DNA of 64,000 nucleotides from Candidatus Hydrogenedentota bacterium (GCA_013359265.1 JABWCD010000022.1:122998-186997); one strand, 5' to 3'. Positions 46,603 to 56,468 are shown, numbered from the stretch's first letter. Notes: generated by a model from the sequence alone, not told the origin. A program made the numbers and translations.

Positions 46603-47853
46603 TCAATCCTTCAGTAATTCCTCGAGCTTCTTCAGCTTTTCCGGCATGTATGCCCGGACGTAGGGATAGTTCGGATTGTTCTTCACGAAATCCTGATGGT
46701 AGTCCTCCGCCGGGTAGAAGCCCTTGAGCGGCTCGACCACGGTGACGATCTTTTTGCCGCCGAAAAGCGTCGTGCCGGACAGTTCCTTGATATACGATTC
46801 GGCGACTTCTTTCTGTTTGTCGTCCGTGTAGAACACTGCCGAACGATATTGCGTGCCGTGGTCAGCCCCTTGCGCGTTGAGTTGCGTCGGATTGTGCGTG
46901 CCCATGAAGATGCGAAGCAGACGCCCGTACGTGATCTTCGACGGATCGTACGTAATCTGGACGCATTCGGCGTGGCCGGTGTCGCCTTCGCAGACTTCTT
47001 CGTAGGTCGTGCGCTCGGGATCGCCGTTCGCGTAGCCCGACATTACATCGTTCACGCCGTCCAACTTCTCGAACACACCTTCAGTGCACCAGAAGCATCC
47101 CCCCGCAAACACGGCCTTGGCTTCCCCCGGCGCCGCCGCAAGCGCCGTGTCATTCGCAGGCAAGGGAAGGCGCGTCACTGCTTTGGGTTCCGTGGCGGCA
47201 TCCGATTTTTCCGGACCAAGCGACGCCTGCGGCGGAACTTCCTCGCCCGCCGACGCCGCATCGGCATCGTCAACGAACTTCAGCGATTCCGAATTGAGGC
47301 AGTAGCGCAGGCCCGTGGGTTTCGGTCCGTCTTCGAACACGTGCCCGAGATGGCCGTCGCACCGCGCGCAGAGAATCTCCGTGCGGACCATGCCGTGGGA
47401 GACATCCGACTCTTCAATCACGTTCTCTTTTCCGACCGGCTGAAAGAAGCTCGGCCAGCCGGTGCCCGAGTCGAACTTCGCGCCGGAGTGGAACAGCGGT
47501 AATCCGCACGCGACGCAAAGATAGTAGCCGTGCTTCTTGTTGTCGAGCAGTGTGCCGCAGAATGCCCGTTCCGTCCCTTTCGCGCGGACAATCCGAAACT
47601 GCTCCGGCGTCAGGCGCTTCTGCCACTCGTCGTCGCTAAGTTCCAAGCGCGGGACGCTGACCGGCCCCGTGAGTCTGCCTTCCTTGTTTATGATGCGCAC
47701 CGTCACCATGGATGAACTCCCGGATTGTTCTTTCGCCGTTTCCGCCTCCGCGCCCTGCACCGCGATCCGCGGCTGACCGAGGATTCCCGCCGCGATTAGC
47801 GCGACGCCCATCAGCAATACCATCACCGATTTGTGTCGAATCATTTGCAGCAT
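46603..47853 (-). CDS. msrAB: Exported MsrB-MsrA fusion methionine sulfoxide reductase
   Basis: 416 residues from ATG 47853, chosen because a hydrophobic export segment follows ([21 protein letters not shown]). MsrB comes first: Cys of RAFCGTLLD, two CxxC zinc pairs (CVAC, CARC) and the catalytic [11 protein letters not shown]. An Ala/Pro-rich linker follows, then MsrA with [17 protein letters not shown] and the closing YHQDF region. MsrA repairs the S- and MsrB the R-epimer of methionine sulfoxide. The order B-A is opposite to the better-known PilB-type Trx-A-B, and no thioredoxin domain is attached, so a separate periplasmic reductant is needed. Confidence 0.93.
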   Translation of the reverse strand: MLQMIRHKSVMVLLMGVALIAAGILGQPRIAVQGAEAETAKEQSGSSSMVTVRIINKEGRLTGPVSVPRLELSDDEWQKRLTPEQFRIVRAKGTERAFCGTLLDNKKHGYYLCVACGLPLFHSGAKFDSGTGWPSFFQPVGKENVIEESDVSHGMVRTEILCARCDGHLGHVFEDGPKPTGLRYCLNSESLKFVDDADAASAGEEVPPQASLGPEKSDAATEPKAVTRLPLPANDTALAAAPGEAKAVFAGGCFWCTEGVFEKLDGVNDVMSGYANGDPERTTYEEVCEGDTGHAECVQITYDPSKITYGRLLRIFMGTHNPTQLNAQGADHGTQYRSAVFYTDDKQKEVAESYIKELSGTTLFGGKKIVTVVEPLKGFYPAEDYHQDFVKNNPNYPYVRAYMPEKLKKLEELLKD

Positions 47854-48013
47854 AACTTCACCGTCCACATCCGTTTTGCCCGCAACTCGTTTGGCCATGC
47901 CATTGTATGTCGCCGCGGCGTTCCCGGCCAAACAGCGGCCCAATCTGGGAATTGAATTCGCGGTGCTGCGCGCTCCATGTCAGGTCCGCGAAAAGCCCTT
48001 GCCGTATATGAAC

Positions 48014-49330
48014 TTATTTCGGCGGCAATACATTCCGCTCGATCTCGGTCGCCAATCCCCCGCTGCGCTCGATCACGGTCGCACGGTTCTCCGAAATGAT
48101 GACTTCGGAAATCGTCGCCGCATCGGTGGACTTTTCGAGGATGATCCCCGCCTCTTTCACCCCACGGGCGGATACGTTGTGGATATGCAGCCCCCTAATT
48201 TCAGTCGAAACGCGAACAATCACCGCGGCAGTAAGCGCGCTTGCATCGCCGTGTACGCCGATACCGTCTATCAATACTTCGTTGCAGTCATCGACAACGA
48301 TGCCGGGTCCCGCGTGCGCGCTGTTCGTAATGGCTACGCCGTGAATCCACACGTTGTCACAACGCGTGACGGTGACGGGAATCGTCTCCGCGGGATGGTC
48401 CGCGATGCGAACGTTTTCCAGCGTGAGTCCGCACGTATTGGAAATCTTGAGCGGCTGCGCGCACCGTTCGCTCATCACATCGCGAATGGTGAGGTTCGAG
48501 TGCCCGTGCGGGTGATTGGCGGTCCGCACGGCGTGTTTACAGTCGAACGCCCGCACGTCTTCAATCAAAACGTTGGTATTAATCTCGTCCGGCTTTCCGT
48601 GGTCTTGGACATCGACCGCGTACACGCAGCGTTCCGCATACACGTTTCGCACGGTAATGTTCGCCGTGCCGTCGCTGACCTCGACCGCCCCGCGCAAGCT
48701 GCTGTCGTACGCACGCACGTTGTCGACCAGCACGTTGCGGATAGTATGGGCGGCCCCGCCGCCACCAATGGACACGACATCGCGCACCACGCCGCGGCCT
48801 ACTACATCCCGCACAACGCCACCAACTATGTCACCGTCTTTCGCGCCCGGGCCATTGACCATTACGCCGTCTTTCGCGCTGTTGATGAACGTTCCACGCT
48901 CGATGCGAAAATTCCCCGCGTGAACAATGATGAGCGGGCTGCGCACGGCCTGGTTCACCGTGTCGGCGTTGCCCGTCAGTTCAAAGTCGGTGATCGAAAC
49001 GCCTTCGCTTTCGACGACCAGGAGCGCCGTGTTTCCGAGGCCGTCCGGAAGACGTGCATTGATCCCTTGGATCGTGATTGGCTTTCGTATCGTCACCTGC
49101 GCCGAGAGTGTGCGTTGCCGGTTCGAGTTGCAGACCACCGTCGAATGCGGTGGCGCGGCGTCAACCACGCGTTGCAGATCGTCGTTGTCGACCCGAATTG
49201 TCTTCGGTGGCCGCTGCGATCGCGTACCAACGCTTTCGTCCGTCAACTCGGCGGACGCATAGCCTCCCGCCAGTAACAGGACCGCGGCCGAGAACATCGC
49301 AACATAGCGGTTAACTGGAATGCTGCACAT
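48014..49330 (-). CDS. Secreted right-handed parallel beta-helix protein
   Basis: 438 residues from ATG 49330 (GGGAG upstream). Signal peptide CSIPVNRYVAMFSAAVLLLAGGYASA. The rest is a beta-helix of the pectin-lyase/PbH1 type with repeating coils of about 22-25 residues: ITDFELTGNADT, FRIERGTFINSAKDGVMVNG, HTIRNVLVDNVRAYDSS, ANITVRNVYAERC, LTIRDVMSERC, VWIHGVAITNSAHAGPGI. Such proteins are polysaccharide lyases, epimerases or glycan binders; no catalytic residues can be assigned. Divergent from the lectin-like gene. Confidence 0.82.
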   Translation of the reverse strand: MCSIPVNRYVAMFSAAVLLLAGGYASAELTDESVGTRSQRPPKTIRVDNDDLQRVVDAAPPHSTVVCNSNRQRTLSAQVTIRKPITIQGINARLPDGLGNTALLVVESEGVSITDFELTGNADTVNQAVRSPLIIVHAGNFRIERGTFINSAKDGVMVNGPGAKDGDIVGGVVRDVVGRGVVRDVVSIGGGGAAHTIRNVLVDNVRAYDSSLRGAVEVSDGTANITVRNVYAERCVYAVDVQDHGKPDEINTNVLIEDVRAFDCKHAVRTANHPHGHSNLTIRDVMSERCAQPLKISNTCGLTLENVRIADHPAETIPVTVTRCDNVWIHGVAITNSAHAGPGIVVDDCNEVLIDGIGVHGDASALTAAVIVRVSTEIRGLHIHNVSARGVKEAGIILEKSTDAATISEVIISENRATVIERSGGLATEIERNVLPPK

Positions 49331-49606
49331 GATACCATTCTCCCTCGTCCGGCGAACGCGCCTCACGGTGGCGAGTATACAGGCAGCGCGGGTGATGGTA
49401 TGTACGTGAGCCGCAATTGCCTCGCCCACGAAGCTCCATTCTTCGACGCCCCCAAGTAGCGCGCCTCGGAGGACAGGGGCCAATTCTCGATCGTGTCGAT
49501 AGGAACTGGGAGTTGCGAGGGAATTTCTCGGCACGCGCGCACGGTTGTTCGCTGGCGACGGTTAGCGCAGTATTGTCGGGGCCTGTCACTTGAAGGAGAC
49601 CGATCG

Positions 49607-51049
49607 ATGTCAATCGCGACTCAAAATCCGATGCGATTCCTGGCGACGCTTCTCCTGGCGATTGCGGCAATCGCCGAGGAACGGACCGAACATTTTGACA
49701 CCGATCCCGGGTGGGACGGGCTGAACAACCGCTCGACGATCGAGATGCGTCCCGTGGTTCAAGATTTCGGGTACACCGCGTATTCCGATACCCCGTCGTT
49801 GGGTGGGACCATCGGCGGGACAATCACACCGGATGGGCATCCCGCGTATTATGCCAAGCCACTTGCGCCGATGACGCTGGATACGCCCATGAGCGCGTCC
49901 GGTAACATCACCGTGAAGAAGGGTGGGGGCAACATCCTGCTTGGGTTCTTCAACGCGAAGACGGTGAACGAGTGGCGCACGCCGAACACGCTCGTGTTCC
50001 GCGTCAACGGCAGGGGCGAAACGTTCCACGTGCACACGGAGTTCACCTCGAGCAAGTGGCGCGCGACAGCCGGTGTGATCGGTCGATACGACCAAGCCGC
50101 CGACCGTATGCACCCGATCGAAATTCCGGGCGGAGAAATCTACCGCTGGACGATCGACTACGACCCAAACGGCAACGACGGATCGGGCGCCTTCACCGCG
50201 ACCTTTAACGGTGTCGAATCCGTCGTAAAAATTACGCCCGAGCTTCGCGCGGACGGCGCCACGTTCGACCGGTTTGGACTCATGACAGTCGTCAAGCATG
50301 CGGACGGGGGAGGGGCCTTCTATCTTGATTCGCTGGAAATCAACGGCGAGAAGATCGATCTGTCGAAGGACCCGCAATGGGAAGCGGTCGGGAACAAGGC
50401 AAACTTCATGAGCGTCGAGACTCGGCCGCGTTTCAACTACGGCCATAGCACGACAAACTTCGCCGGCGGCGCCAAGCCGGGCGAGTTCGGCGGCCTGTTC
50501 TTTCGCGGGGACTGCCGGTATCCGCACACGCTCTCGTATTACGGCGCGAAGACCGACGCGCTCTCGCTCGCCAAACCGCTCGCCGCGTCCGGCAAAATCG
50601 TGTTCAAGCGCGGCGTCTCGGACAGCACAACCTTGTTCGGCTTCTTCCACTCCGAGCACAGCGTAAGAGTGAACGATTCGCAGAAGCATGCGTTACCGAG
50701 CGACTTCATCGGCTTTGCGATCGAGGGGCCGTCCGCGCAGGGGTTCTACGCGTATCCAAATTATCGCGTCCACGGCGACGGTTCCAACAGCGGCTACCCG
50801 GAGAACTTGCCGCGCATCTATCCCGACGGCACGCCACACGATTGGAAGTTGGTGTACGAGCCAGGCGCCAACGGCGGCGGGAAAGTCTCGTTTACGTTGG
50901 ACAATTCCGCGCCCTCGATCTTGGAAATTCCCGCGGACCACTGCGCGACTGGCGCGGCGTTCAATCGGTTCGGCTTCGTCTCACCGTGGATCGATGGAAA
51001 TGGCCAGGTCGTCTATCTCGATGACGTGACATATACGGTGAAGCAGTAA
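49607..51049 (+). CDS. Secreted protein with two similar concanavalin-like halves
   Basis: 480 residues from ATG 49607 with AAGGAG nine bases upstream. After the signal peptide (RFLATLLLAIAAIAE) the sequence is two related beta-sandwich halves of about 220 residues. Parallel landmarks are DTDPGWDGLNNR / KDPQWEAVGNKANF, FGYTAYSDTPSLGGTIGGTI / FNYGHSTTNFAGGAKPGEFGG, NILLGFFNAK / TTLFGFFHSE, and a calculated-energy-like RWTIDYDPNGNDGSGAFTATF / DWKLVYEPGANGGGKVSFTL. Each half ends in FDRFGLMTVV / FNRFGFVSPW. Internal duplication is likely. A carbohydrate-binding role is possible; function unknown. Confidence 0.8.
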   Translation: MSIATQNPMRFLATLLLAIAAIAEERTEHFDTDPGWDGLNNRSTIEMRPVVQDFGYTAYSDTPSLGGTIGGTITPDGHPAYYAKPLAPMTLDTPMSASGNITVKKGGGNILLGFFNAKTVNEWRTPNTLVFRVNGRGETFHVHTEFTSSKWRATAGVIGRYDQAADRMHPIEIPGGEIYRWTIDYDPNGNDGSGAFTATFNGVESVVKITPELRADGATFDRFGLMTVVKHADGGGAFYLDSLEINGEKIDLSKDPQWEAVGNKANFMSVETRPRFNYGHSTTNFAGGAKPGEFGGLFFRGDCRYPHTLSYYGAKTDALSLAKPLAASGKIVFKRGVSDSTTLFGFFHSEHSVRVNDSQKHALPSDFIGFAIEGPSAQGFYAYPNYRVHGDGSNSGYPENLPRIYPDGTPHDWKLVYEPGANGGGKVSFTLDNSAPSILEIPADHCATGAAFNRFGFVSPWIDGNGQVVYLDDVTYTVKQ

Positions 51050-51100
51050 CGGCGCCGCCCCGCGCGCGAAGATTGTCCGCCGCGTAGCGAGCGGCGTGGG

Positions 51101-52297
51101 CTACTTCGCTCCAAGATTCTCATAGTACTTGATGTTGTGCGTTGACCTTCCGCCTGCAACGATATCGGGCCGGCCATCACCGTTGATGTCGGCGACGACT
51201 CCATCCTCCGTCGCCATTCCGCCCGCGTCGATCGTGTGCTTTGTCCAACGCGTCTTGCCGTCTTCCCGCGTCTGCTCGTAGGCATACAATCCGACCGTTT
51301 GCGAAACGGACGACGCGTCGCGGTGCCCTGCCACCACGTCCTCGTCGCCGTCGCCGTCGAAATCGCCCCAGTACACGAGGTGTCCACCCGCGAATGAATC
51401 GTCAAGCACCTCGCGCCGCCATGCGCCGCTCTCGTATACGTATACGACGACATGGTTCGCGTGCCACGGTTCGATCGCCGCAAGCATGTATGGTTCGACG
51501 GAAGTGACCTTGATCTCGCCGGAGCCCGCGCGCGGCGCCGGTTCGTAATTGCCCGGCGCCAACGCATTCTTCGTCCATCTTCCGTCGTTGCCGCGCACAA
51601 AATGAGAGACGCCCTCGAAAGACGCGGCGAGAAGGTCATCGCGATTCTGTCCTACGCGCCGCCACGGCCAAACGTTATGGCAGACGTGCAGCGATTCGTC
51701 CACAATCTCCTCGCGCCATTCGCCCGCGCTCAAATCGGCGGGCGGATACAACACGCGAAGTCGAATCGGCTTGTCGTCGAAACTCGGAGGATGCGAATTG
51801 ACCCCCTTCAGTGGAGCGACGACAAGTTCTTTTTTGCCGTCACCGTCCACATCGGCCCAACGGATGCGATGAAGCGTTGGGATCGATTCGCGAATCGTCG
51901 TGACATCCCACTCCTTGGTAGGGTCGCCGTTGTGCTTCAACAGATAGAGCGCGCCGCCGCCTTTCGTATTGTTGAACTGCCAGTCCGCGCCCACCGCGAT
52001 TTCGGGAACACCGTCGCCGTCGATGTCGTACGGCGCCGCGCAAACGTTGTCATTGCGCAGTTGGTCCGCGATGCGATGCTGGGTCCACGTGGAATTCTCG
52101 TACCATGCAACATAGGTCGCGCTTACGCCGATGATATCGAGTTTCTTGTCGCCGTTGATATCGGCGGCGTCTACGGCATAGACCACTTCCGCTTCGGGAT
52201 TGATGACGTGTTCCGTGAACGCGGGAAAGGACGCTGCCTCCAATCCGAAGCCCAAACACCCCACTATGAAAACTATCGTACCTGCTGCAGCGCGCAT
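51101..52297 (-). CDS. Secreted FG-GAP/VCBS-repeat beta-propeller protein
   Basis: 398 residues from ATG 52297 with GAAGGG about 10 bases upstream. Signal peptide RAAAGTIVFIVGCLGFGLEAAS. The repeats carry the integrin-like calcium loops of FG-GAP domains: DINGDKKLDIIG, DIDGDGVPEIAVG, DVDGDGKKELVV, DFDGDGDEDVVAG, DINGDGRPDIVAG, so a seven-bladed propeller is likely. Similar proteins are abundant in planctomycetes and are usually secreted binding proteins. Convergent with the lectin-like gene with a 51-base gap. Function unknown. Confidence 0.88.
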   Translation of the reverse strand: MRAAAGTIVFIVGCLGFGLEAASFPAFTEHVINPEAEVVYAVDAADINGDKKLDIIGVSATYVAWYENSTWTQHRIADQLRNDNVCAAPYDIDGDGVPEIAVGADWQFNNTKGGGALYLLKHNGDPTKEWDVTTIRESIPTLHRIRWADVDGDGKKELVVAPLKGVNSHPPSFDDKPIRLRVLYPPADLSAGEWREEIVDESLHVCHNVWPWRRVGQNRDDLLAASFEGVSHFVRGNDGRWTKNALAPGNYEPAPRAGSGEIKVTSVEPYMLAAIEPWHANHVVVYVYESGAWRREVLDDSFAGGHLVYWGDFDGDGDEDVVAGHRDASSVSQTVGLYAYEQTREDGKTRWTKHTIDAGGMATEDGVVADINGDGRPDIVAGGRSTHNIKYYENLGAK

Positions 52298-52408
52298 AAC
52301 AATTCGCCCTTCACATTGATCTGCATTCGCCAATCTGCGACCTCATCGTCCTTCGCGGCCACTTCGTCCGCCGCGGCATCCATGTTCAATGCAAACCTTT
52401 TGTCCTCA

Positions 52409-52723
52409 GCATCGATTCCGGCGAAGATACCCAGATTTTTTTGCACTTCTTGTGTAAGCTCTTTGGCTTTAGAACTTCTAACAATAATGACGTCTTTGCG
52501 TTTACCCCGAAGGAGTTTCGGCGCGCAGCCCAGGGTTGGCCCGCCGAAGTCGCTTCGACGTAGGCGGGGCTACCCTGGGTACCAACCCCCCCATTGGGGA
52601 ACGTACCCTGAAGGCGTTTCGGCATTAATGTTAGAGGCGCTTAGTGCGATCATTCTCTGAAATTCTGAAATCTCAAATCTGAAATTGATTGGCAAAACTC
52701 TCTGGCTGCGGCTAAGCCGCGCT
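52409..52723. repeat. Dispersed repeat family B, copy 2 with side modules
   Basis: Order here is module M1 (52409-52470), core (52475-52639, CTTCTAACAAT to ATTAATGTTAGAGGC) and tail (52650-52723 with AAATCTCAAATCTGAAATTG and GGCTGCGGCTAAGCCGC). At 35 kb M1 lies after the core. M1 on the minus strand reads KELTQEVQKNLGIFAGID. Together they fill most of the spacer 52298-52775; the remainder (52724-52775) has the GTCCTTTACGTCC motif. Confidence 0.8.
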
Positions 52724-52775
52724 ATGTCTACTTTGCCGTTTGCGTCGTTTTGGTCCTTTACGTCCTTTTCCCCAC

Positions 52776-55751
52776 TCACTTCAGCGTCAGCAAATATGCA
52801 ACCACATCCGCCAGTTCCTGCGCGGTGAGCGCGGCTGTCAGTCCATTCGGCATGAGCGAAGCGCTCGACTCGCTGCGCTCGGTGATGTCTTTTGGATCGA
52901 GTCGAATGGTGTTCCCCGCGGAATCCATTAACTCGACGGCCTCCGGCGTGTCGGACTTGATGAACCCGCTCAGCGCGCCTTCTTCGAACGAAGTGACGAT
53001 CCACACTTTGTATTCCGGCGCAATCGCCGCACTCGGATTGAGAATCGAATCGAACAGATTCTCTTTACTCGCCTTTTGTCCAATCTTGGACAAGTCCGGC
53101 CCGACCGCCTTGCCTTCGCCGTTAATCACGTGGCATCGGTAGCACTGCGCGCGATCGGGACTGAAAAACGTCTCCTTCCCACGAGCCGGATCGCCGGACA
53201 TCGCAAGCAATTCCGCCAATGGGGGCAGCGCCGTGCCTTCCCGCGTCGCCGCGCGCGGCAGCACCTTCTGCGCGATAAGGCGAATCTGCTCGCTCGAATG
53301 GGAATTCAAAAGTTCCGTCGCGTCGAGCAGCAAGTCCTGGGGAATCCCTTGCTTCTCCGCAAGCGCAACCAGCACGTTCGCGCCCGCCCTAGAATTACTC
53401 AACGCGTGCATCGCTTCGCGCCGAACGTCGCTGTTGCCATTCGCGTCTGCCAGCACATTCGTGAGTACGTCGGTCGCATCGTCGCCTTTGAACGCGCCAA
53501 TGGCCTTCACCGCGGCGGAACGCGTGTCAGCGTCGTCCGATTCGAGCAAGGACGCCATCGGCTTCAGGTATTCCGCGGACTCGTTCCGGCGCGCGCGCGC
53601 CGCGACTGCTTGTACGGTGCCGAGCGCTTGTACACGAACGTCGGGCGACGTGTCTGGGGATGCCGCCAGCGCCGCGACATGGCCCAGCATAGGCACGAGT
53701 TGCGTGTCCCGAACAAACGCCAGCGCGGCGCCGCGGAGTTCGGGATTTGCCAACGCCGAATTCAGATACGCAAGCATCGCGTCGCCTTCGGTTACGCCGC
53801 GCCATGCGTCGCCTCCGTCGCGCGCGAGATGGTGCAGGGCGTGGTTCTTCACGTCCGGCGATGCATCAGAGCCGAGTACCGCAACCAACTCCCGGCCCGA
53901 TTCCTTCGTGCCAATCGCATCCAGCGCGTCGATGGCGAGCGTGTGCAGGTCTTTACCCAACTTCTTGTTGCCTAGCGCGGATTGGACAAGCGGCAACGCG
54001 TCGGGCGGATGCAGTTGAATCACGAGTCCGGCGAGGCGCGCGTCCCAAGTGTCGCCGAGCCGCGCGATGACTTCGTTGAACGCCCATGATTCCTTGCCGC
54101 GGAACGCGATGCCGATCGATTCGCGATAGACGCGGTCGATTCCGTCGTATTGAGTCGCAACATGCATGAGAATCTTTGCCACACTTGGCTCCGCACTCCT
54201 GGACGCCAATGAAAGCGCAACTTGTCTCCGAACTTGCGGATCTACGTCTGAAGCCGCGGCGAGTAGCACATCGTCAAATCCCAGTCGTGCGGCAATTCGT
54301 ACTGCTTGAACACGTAGAAGCGTACTCTTGTTTGCGAAGGCTCCCAACACGAATTTGTTTGCCAATGTTTCATTCTGCGCTAACAACCATGTGGCCCGTG
54401 CTTGGTAGTCGGCACTTTGCGAGGCGGCGAAACCTCGAAGCAAGGTCGTATCCACCGAGAATTGTGGCTTTGACAGCTCGACGTGCGCTTGGTAACGTCG
54501 AGCTTGATTCGGCGAGTTCAGGGCATGCGCAATCCCTTCCTCTCGCGACAAATCAAACGGGGGTACCGTGTGTTTGACTCCCTTCGGCGCGAGTCGATAG
54601 ATTCGCCCACGCGCAGTATCTCCCATTCGATGGCCACCGACTCCGGGATCATACCAGTCCGATATAAAGATCGCCCCGTCTGGTGCTGAACAAACGTCAC
54701 TCGGACGAAACCATGTGTCCGCTTCATTCGAAAGAAGGATATCGATTTTCGCCGAGAATCCCGCACCGTTGAATCGCGGACGATACGAACGGATTACGCG
54801 AGGTCCGGCGTCCGCGTGGATAAGCGTGTTTTGATGTTTTTGCAGCAAGTTTCCCTGATAAAACATCAACCCCGTCGGCGATCCGAATCCCGTTTTCACC
54901 ATCGTCGGCATGACCCCCGGGCGGTCGGTGTTCCAATGCACTTCATCCAGCTTGCGGTCGCCCTTGCGGCGGGGCCAATAACCGTAGTTCGCCCCATCCA
55001 TTACAAAATTTACGCGGCATTGCTCGTTGCCGTCGTCGTCGTTATCCGAAATAAACACGTTACCCCAAGGATCGACAGCGGGCTCATACGGATTGCGCAT
55101 CCCCTCGGCGATGAGTTCGAGCCGATTGCCGTCGAGGTCACAGCGCAGGACGGACGCAGCCATGTGCGGCGCGTTCTTGCCCACGTGGACGCGGTTGCCG
55201 CTCTGGTCGGTGACGTCCAGCCCTTGATCGCCGTTACTGAAATAAAGGTAACCGTCCGGTCCAAATGTGACGCCATGAATCGCATGATCCCCATCGATGC
55301 CCGCGAATCCTGTTAGGACAACCGTGCGCTTGTCCGCGACGCCGTCCTTGTCGGTGTCTTCGAGGTAAAACAAGTCCGGCGACTGGCAGATGTACACGCG
55401 GTCGCCCAACACCGCGATTCCCATCGGCGCCTGCAACGACGGGTCTTGGTAGAACGTCGTCGCCTTGTCGCATCGCCCATCGCCGTCCGTGTCCTCGAGC
55501 ACGCGAATGCGGTCGCCCGCCTTGTCCGTGATCGGCTGCTTAAACAACCGGTAGTTCCGCGCCTCGCACACCCACACCCGCCCCTGCGCATCGACATCGA
55601 TCGTCGTCGGATTGAACAGGTCCGGTTCCGCCGCGAACAGCGTGACCTCCAGGCCGTCCGCGACTTTCATTTTCGCCATGGACTCTTCGGGAGAAAGCTG
55701 GGCGACGGTTGAACTACACAGGCATATTGCAAGTATGGCCGGTCGAAGCAT
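52776..55751 (-). CDS. Exported PVC-type heme-binding / HEAT-repeat dehydrogenase-like protein
   Basis: 991 residues from ATG 55751, with GGGGACA upstream. Signal peptide LRPAILAICLCSSTVAQ. Residues about 25-400 form the membrane-bound dehydrogenase-type beta-propeller of PVC bacteria (DVDAQGRVWVCEARNYR, DTDGDGRCDKATTFYQD, ITDKAGDRIRVLE, GVTFGPDGYLYFSNGDQG). Residues about 450-840 are HEAT-like helical repeats. The C-terminal heme domain has CYRCHVINGEGKAVGPDLSKIG and ends AALTAQELADVVAYLLTLK. Homologues are common in Rhodopirellula and Verrucomicrobia; they are believed to oxidise sugars or alcohols, but the substrate is unknown. Parts near 54300-54360 and 54720-54780 are lower in GC (45-50%) than the rest. 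Confidence 0.9.
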   Translation of the reverse strand: MLRPAILAICLCSSTVAQLSPEESMAKMKVADGLEVTLFAAEPDLFNPTTIDVDAQGRVWVCEARNYRLFKQPITDKAGDRIRVLEDTDGDGRCDKATTFYQDPSLQAPMGIAVLGDRVYICQSPDLFYLEDTDKDGVADKRTVVLTGFAGIDGDHAIHGVTFGPDGYLYFSNGDQGLDVTDQSGNRVHVGKNAPHMAASVLRCDLDGNRLELIAEGMRNPYEPAVDPWGNVFISDNDDDGNEQCRVNFVMDGANYGYWPRRKGDRKLDEVHWNTDRPGVMPTMVKTGFGSPTGLMFYQGNLLQKHQNTLIHADAGPRVIRSYRPRFNGAGFSAKIDILLSNEADTWFRPSDVCSAPDGAIFISDWYDPGVGGHRMGDTARGRIYRLAPKGVKHTVPPFDLSREEGIAHALNSPNQARRYQAHVELSKPQFSVDTTLLRGFAASQSADYQARATWLLAQNETLANKFVLGAFANKSTLLRVQAVRIAARLGFDDVLLAAASDVDPQVRRQVALSLASRSAEPSVAKILMHVATQYDGIDRVYRESIGIAFRGKESWAFNEVIARLGDTWDARLAGLVIQLHPPDALPLVQSALGNKKLGKDLHTLAIDALDAIGTKESGRELVAVLGSDASPDVKNHALHHLARDGGDAWRGVTEGDAMLAYLNSALANPELRGAALAFVRDTQLVPMLGHVAALAASPDTSPDVRVQALGTVQAVAARARRNESAEYLKPMASLLESDDADTRSAAVKAIGAFKGDDATDVLTNVLADANGNSDVRREAMHALSNSRAGANVLVALAEKQGIPQDLLLDATELLNSHSSEQIRLIAQKVLPRAATREGTALPPLAELLAMSGDPARGKETFFSPDRAQCYRCHVINGEGKAVGPDLSKIGQKASKENLFDSILNPSAAIAPEYKVWIVTSFEEGALSGFIKSDTPEAVELMDSAGNTIRLDPKDITERSESSASLMPNGLTAALTAQELADVVAYLLTLK

Positions 55752-55815
55752 GATTGTCCCCGTCCGTGTTTTCAGATCAAATTCCAGGAACGATAAAATC
55801 CAACAAATCGTCGGT

Positions 55816-56262
55816 CTATTTCTCGCCCAACGATTCAATATCGACGATGTCTTTGCCGCGCCCGGTCGCACGCTTATTTTGGAGAAACTCGTTCCGTGCG
55901 ATGAAGTATACGGGGATGCCGCTTAGATTCCCCTTGACTCTTGTCTTCCAGATTTCGTCGATTGTGACACCACTGATTTCGTTAAGGAGGTCTATTCGAT
56001 TTGGCCAGACTCCAAGCTGCACGAACTCTCCCGCAGTGAGGAAGTCTTCAGGCTTATACCCGAGACTTCCGAACCCAAATTCTCTCAGCGCGGAAATAAG
56101 GCGTTCCATATTCTCGCGGGAGGGTTGCAGAAGGATGTCGATGTCCCCGGTGAATCGCGAGTATCCGTGGAAGGCAAGCGCGTGCGCGCCCACGATCGTG
56201 TAATCAACGCCATTAGCGTTTAATAATTCGACAAACTCTTTCAAGTCGCGGTTCAGGGTCAC
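55816..56262 (-). CDS. MNT-type nucleotidyltransferase (possible toxin of a toxin-antitoxin pair)
   Basis: 148 residues. The fold signature is visible: VDYTIVGAHALAFHGYSRFTGDIDILLQ, with the GDIDI catalytic acidic pair. It lacks the usual partner domain of a tRNA nucleotidyltransferase and resembles AbiEii/DUF6036-type proteins. The local GC is about 45% (27 of 60 at 55921-55980), lower than the neighbours, suggesting transfer. Its start overlaps the end of a small upstream gene by 50 bases. Which member, if any, is toxic is not known. Confidence 0.8.
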   Translation of the reverse strand: MTLNRDLKEFVELLNANGVDYTIVGAHALAFHGYSRFTGDIDILLQPSRENMERLISALREFGFGSLGYKPEDFLTAGEFVQLGVWPNRIDLLNEISGVTIDEIWKTRVKGNLSGIPVYFIARNEFLQNKRATGRGKDIVDIESLGEK

Positions 56263-56407
56263 CTTGGCCTCTTCGTATCAATTCGAATAGGATCTGAAGT
56301 CGCTCGTCAGGCGTCAGGCTGCGGTAGAATTCCCGGTCTGCTTCCTCCGCCTCCTCGAAGCTTGAAAACTTTCTTCCAACTCGAACTATGCGATCAATGG
56401 ACAACAC
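56213..56407 (-). CDS. Small partner protein of the nucleotidyltransferase (possible antitoxin)
   Basis: 64 residues, acidic N-terminal half with FSSFEEAEEADREFYRSLTPDERLQILFELI and a basic end (RLERVCRIIKR). Proteins of this size and the SLTPDERLxILxELI pattern commonly lie upstream of a nucleotidyltransferase. The 50-base overlap implies translational coupling. Assigned as antitoxin by position only. Confidence 0.65.
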   Translation of the reverse strand: MLSIDRIVRVGRKFSSFEEAEEADREFYRSLTPDERLQILFELIRRGQGDPEPRLERVCRIIKR

Positions 56408-56468
56408 CGCTCGTTCCTACCCGTAAGCTACCTAACCGTCAATAACTATAGCAAAATTGGCTGCAAGA

